A program made the position numbers and the translations under genes. From the NCBI GenBank assembly GCA_012103035.1, contig JAAVLL010000001.1:842501-906500 (forward strand): a stretch of DNA of 64,000 nucleotides, in the 5' to 3' direction. Below the pieces are notes generated by a model that did no database searches, had not been told where the DNA came from, and was given only the letters and a program-made list of their open reading frames with translations. Source of the stretch: Brucella oryzae (GTDB lineage: Bacteria; Pseudomonadota; Alphaproteobacteria; Rhizobiales; Rhizobiaceae). This document shows positions 62,687-64,000 of this stretch, piece after piece. Numbering within the stretch: position 1 is the stretch's first letter; every line of letters starts with the position of its first letter.

Positions 62687-63769
62687 ATGTTGATGCTTCT
62701 CACCTTCTTCGCCGAACATATGACACCGCTCAATGTGTTCCGCTACATTACTTTCCGCACCGGCGGCGCGATGATTACATCGGCGTTGATCGTGTTCCTG
62801 TTCGGCCCGTCGATCATCAATTCGCTGCGGGTGCGTCAGGGGAAAGGCCAGCCGATCCGCGCTGACGGTCCGCAGACCCACTTCAAGAAGGCCGGTACGC
62901 CCACCATGGGTGGTCTCATGATCATGACCGGCATCCTTGTGTCGTGCCTGCTCTGGGCCAATCTCTCAAGCGTCTATGTCTGGGTCGTGCTGATGGTCAC
63001 GGTCGGTTTTGGCGCTATCGGCTTCTATGATGATTATCTCAAGGTGACGAAGCAGTCCGACAAGGGCTTTTCCGGCAAGGCGCGTCTTGGCATCGAATTC
63101 CTGATCGCCGCTGTTGCTGCTTTCGTCATTATGCGGGCAGGGCAGGAGCCATTCTCGTCGTCGCTAACATTCCCGTTTGCCAAGCAGTTCGTCATCAATC
63201 TGAGCTGGTTCTTCATTCCGTTTGCCGCCTTCGTCATGGTTGGCGCAGGCAACGCCGTAAACCTGACCGATGGTCTCGACGGGCTTGCAATCGTGCCGGT
63301 CATGGTGGCTGCAGCCTCCTTCGGCTTCATCGCCTATCTTTCCGGTAATGCGATCTTCGCCGACTATCTGCAGATCCATTTCGTACCAGGCACAGGTGAA
63401 CTTGCTGTGGTTCTTGGTGCTGTTATCGGCGCGGGACTTGGCTTCCTGTGGTTCAACGCGCCTCCCGCGGCTATCTTCATGGGCGATACGGGTTCGCTGG
63501 CGCTGGGTGGTATGCTCGGCACGGTTGCGGTTGCGACGAAGCACGAAATCGTCCTCGCCATCATCGGCGGCCTGTTTGTCATGGAGGCCCTTTCCGTCAT
63601 CATTCAGGTCGGCTCCTTCAAGCTGACCGGCAAGCGCGTCTTCCTCATGGCGCCTATCCACCACCATTTTGAAAAGAAGGGCTGGACCGAGAGCCAGGTC
63701 GTGATCCGGTTCTGGATCGTTGCGATCATTCTCGCGATGATTGGCCTTTCAACCTTGAAGCTCAGATAA
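62687..63769 (+). CDS. mraY: Phospho-MurNAc-pentapeptide transferase MraY
   Basis: Moves phospho-MurNAc-pentapeptide onto undecaprenyl phosphate to form lipid I. 360 residues, intact, ten membrane segments. Cytosolic motifs: [29 protein letters not shown], the Asp pair in GFYDDYLKV near residue 117, [13 protein letters not shown] near 195 and the HHH loop [12 protein letters not shown] near 325. Follows murF with a 26-base gap in the standard dcw order. Confidence 0.97.
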   Translation: MLMLLTFFAEHMTPLNVFRYITFRTGGAMITSALIVFLFGPSIINSLRVRQGKGQPIRADGPQTHFKKAGTPTMGGLMIMTGILVSCLLWANLSSVYVWVVLMVTVGFGAIGFYDDYLKVTKQSDKGFSGKARLGIEFLIAAVAAFVIMRAGQEPFSSSLTFPFAKQFVINLSWFFIPFAAFVMVGAGNAVNLTDGLDGLAIVPVMVAAASFGFIAYLSGNAIFADYLQIHFVPGTGELAVVLGAVIGAGLGFLWFNAPPAAIFMGDTGSLALGGMLGTVAVATKHEIVLAIIGGLFVMEALSVIIQVGSFKLTGKRVFLMAPIHHHFEKKGWTESQVVIRFWIVAIILAMIGLSTLKLR

Positions 63770-63781
63770 CAGGCATATCGA

Positions 63782-64000
63782 ATGATCCCGATCACCGCCC
63801 TCAAGGATAAGACAGTCGCCCTTTTCGGACTGGGCGGGTCGGGCATTGCGACCGCCAAGGCCATTCTTGCGGGCGGCGCAAAGATCATTGCATGGGATGA
63901 CAATCCAGACAGCGTTGCCCGTGCCCAGAGCGCGGGTATTGCCACAGGCGATCTTCGGCAGGCTGACTGGTCACAATTTGCGGCTTTCGTGCTTTCGCCG
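63782..64000 (+). CDS. murD: UDP-N-acetylmuramoylalanine-D-glutamate ligase MurD, N-terminal part cut by window edge
   Basis: Adds D-Glu to UDP-MurNAc-L-Ala. Only the first 73 codons are present: the UDP-binding Rossmann domain with [20 protein letters not shown] near residue 9 and [20 protein letters not shown]. The gene starts 12 bases after mraY. The central ATP site lies beyond the window. Confidence 0.92.
   Translation, partial: MIPITALKDKTVALFGLGGSGIATAKAILAGGAKIIAWDDNPDSVARAQSAGIATGDLRQADWSQFAAFVLSP

Overview
The window is a chromosomal segment of an alphaproteobacterium of the Rhizobiales, most like the Brucella/Ochrobactrum group. The evidence is the sequence character of RpoD, DnaG, CarA/CarB, the IalB-like protein and the choloylglycine hydrolase, the moderately high GC, the btaAB betaine-lipid genes, and the many two-module palindromic intergenic repeats typical of Rhizobiales. 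The assignment is by recognition only; no search was run.

Layout. 1-6.1 kb: 5' part of carB, a neutral zinc metallopeptidase, an MFS drug exporter, and an IS1182-type insertion sequence inserted in the terminator shared with carA. 6.1-15.6 kb: carA, a YqeY-type GatB-like protein, an isochorismatase, a Na/Pi cotransporter behind a triple Pho box, then dnaG, rpoD and a HlyU-family gene. 15.6-25.6 kb: small exported and membrane proteins (YcgN, SIMPL, IalB-like, CsbD, choloylglycine hydrolase, DUF4239, an outer-membrane protein, a small Xre regulator), a tRNA with a CAU anticodon and a GT25 glycosyltransferase. 26-34.8 kb: TerC/DUF475, DUF2165, pncA, glycine-betaine demethylase gbcAB, a D-lyxose isomerase, UDP-glucose dehydrogenase, and a GT2 plus lipid-A-synthase-N-domain pair. 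35-45 kb: lipase, ettA, tam, an MHS transporter, DUF2293, an ArsR-methyltransferase fusion with metF, and an auxin-efflux-type carrier. 45-53 kb: two cell-wall hydrolases (MltB-type, GH25), btaAB behind a Pho box, lipoproteins, a TerB/DnaJ protein, an AmiD-type amidase and a lytic transglycosylase. 53-64 kb: rnpB, an SDR, mntH with a manganese-type operator, tandem repeats, then the division and cell-wall (dcw) cluster rsmH-ftsL-ftsI-murE-murF-mraY-murD.

Themes. Peptidoglycan synthesis and turnover dominate the right part. Phosphate starvation links the Na/Pi transporter and betaine-lipid synthesis through Pho-box-like operators with exact 11-bp spacing. One-carbon and methyl metabolism appears in metF with its ArsR-methyltransferase partner, in gbcAB and in several methyltransferases.

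Quality warning. About 70 reading-frame breaks can be placed. Nearly all look like a loss of one base, often in a short homopolymer, and a few like a loss of two. They hit essential genes (rpoD, dnaG, ftsI, murE, murF, rsmH) as often as accessory ones, and also the T stem of the tRNA. I read them as sequence or assembly errors rather than decay. Coordinates for broken genes span the reconstructed gene, and the break positions are given in each entry.
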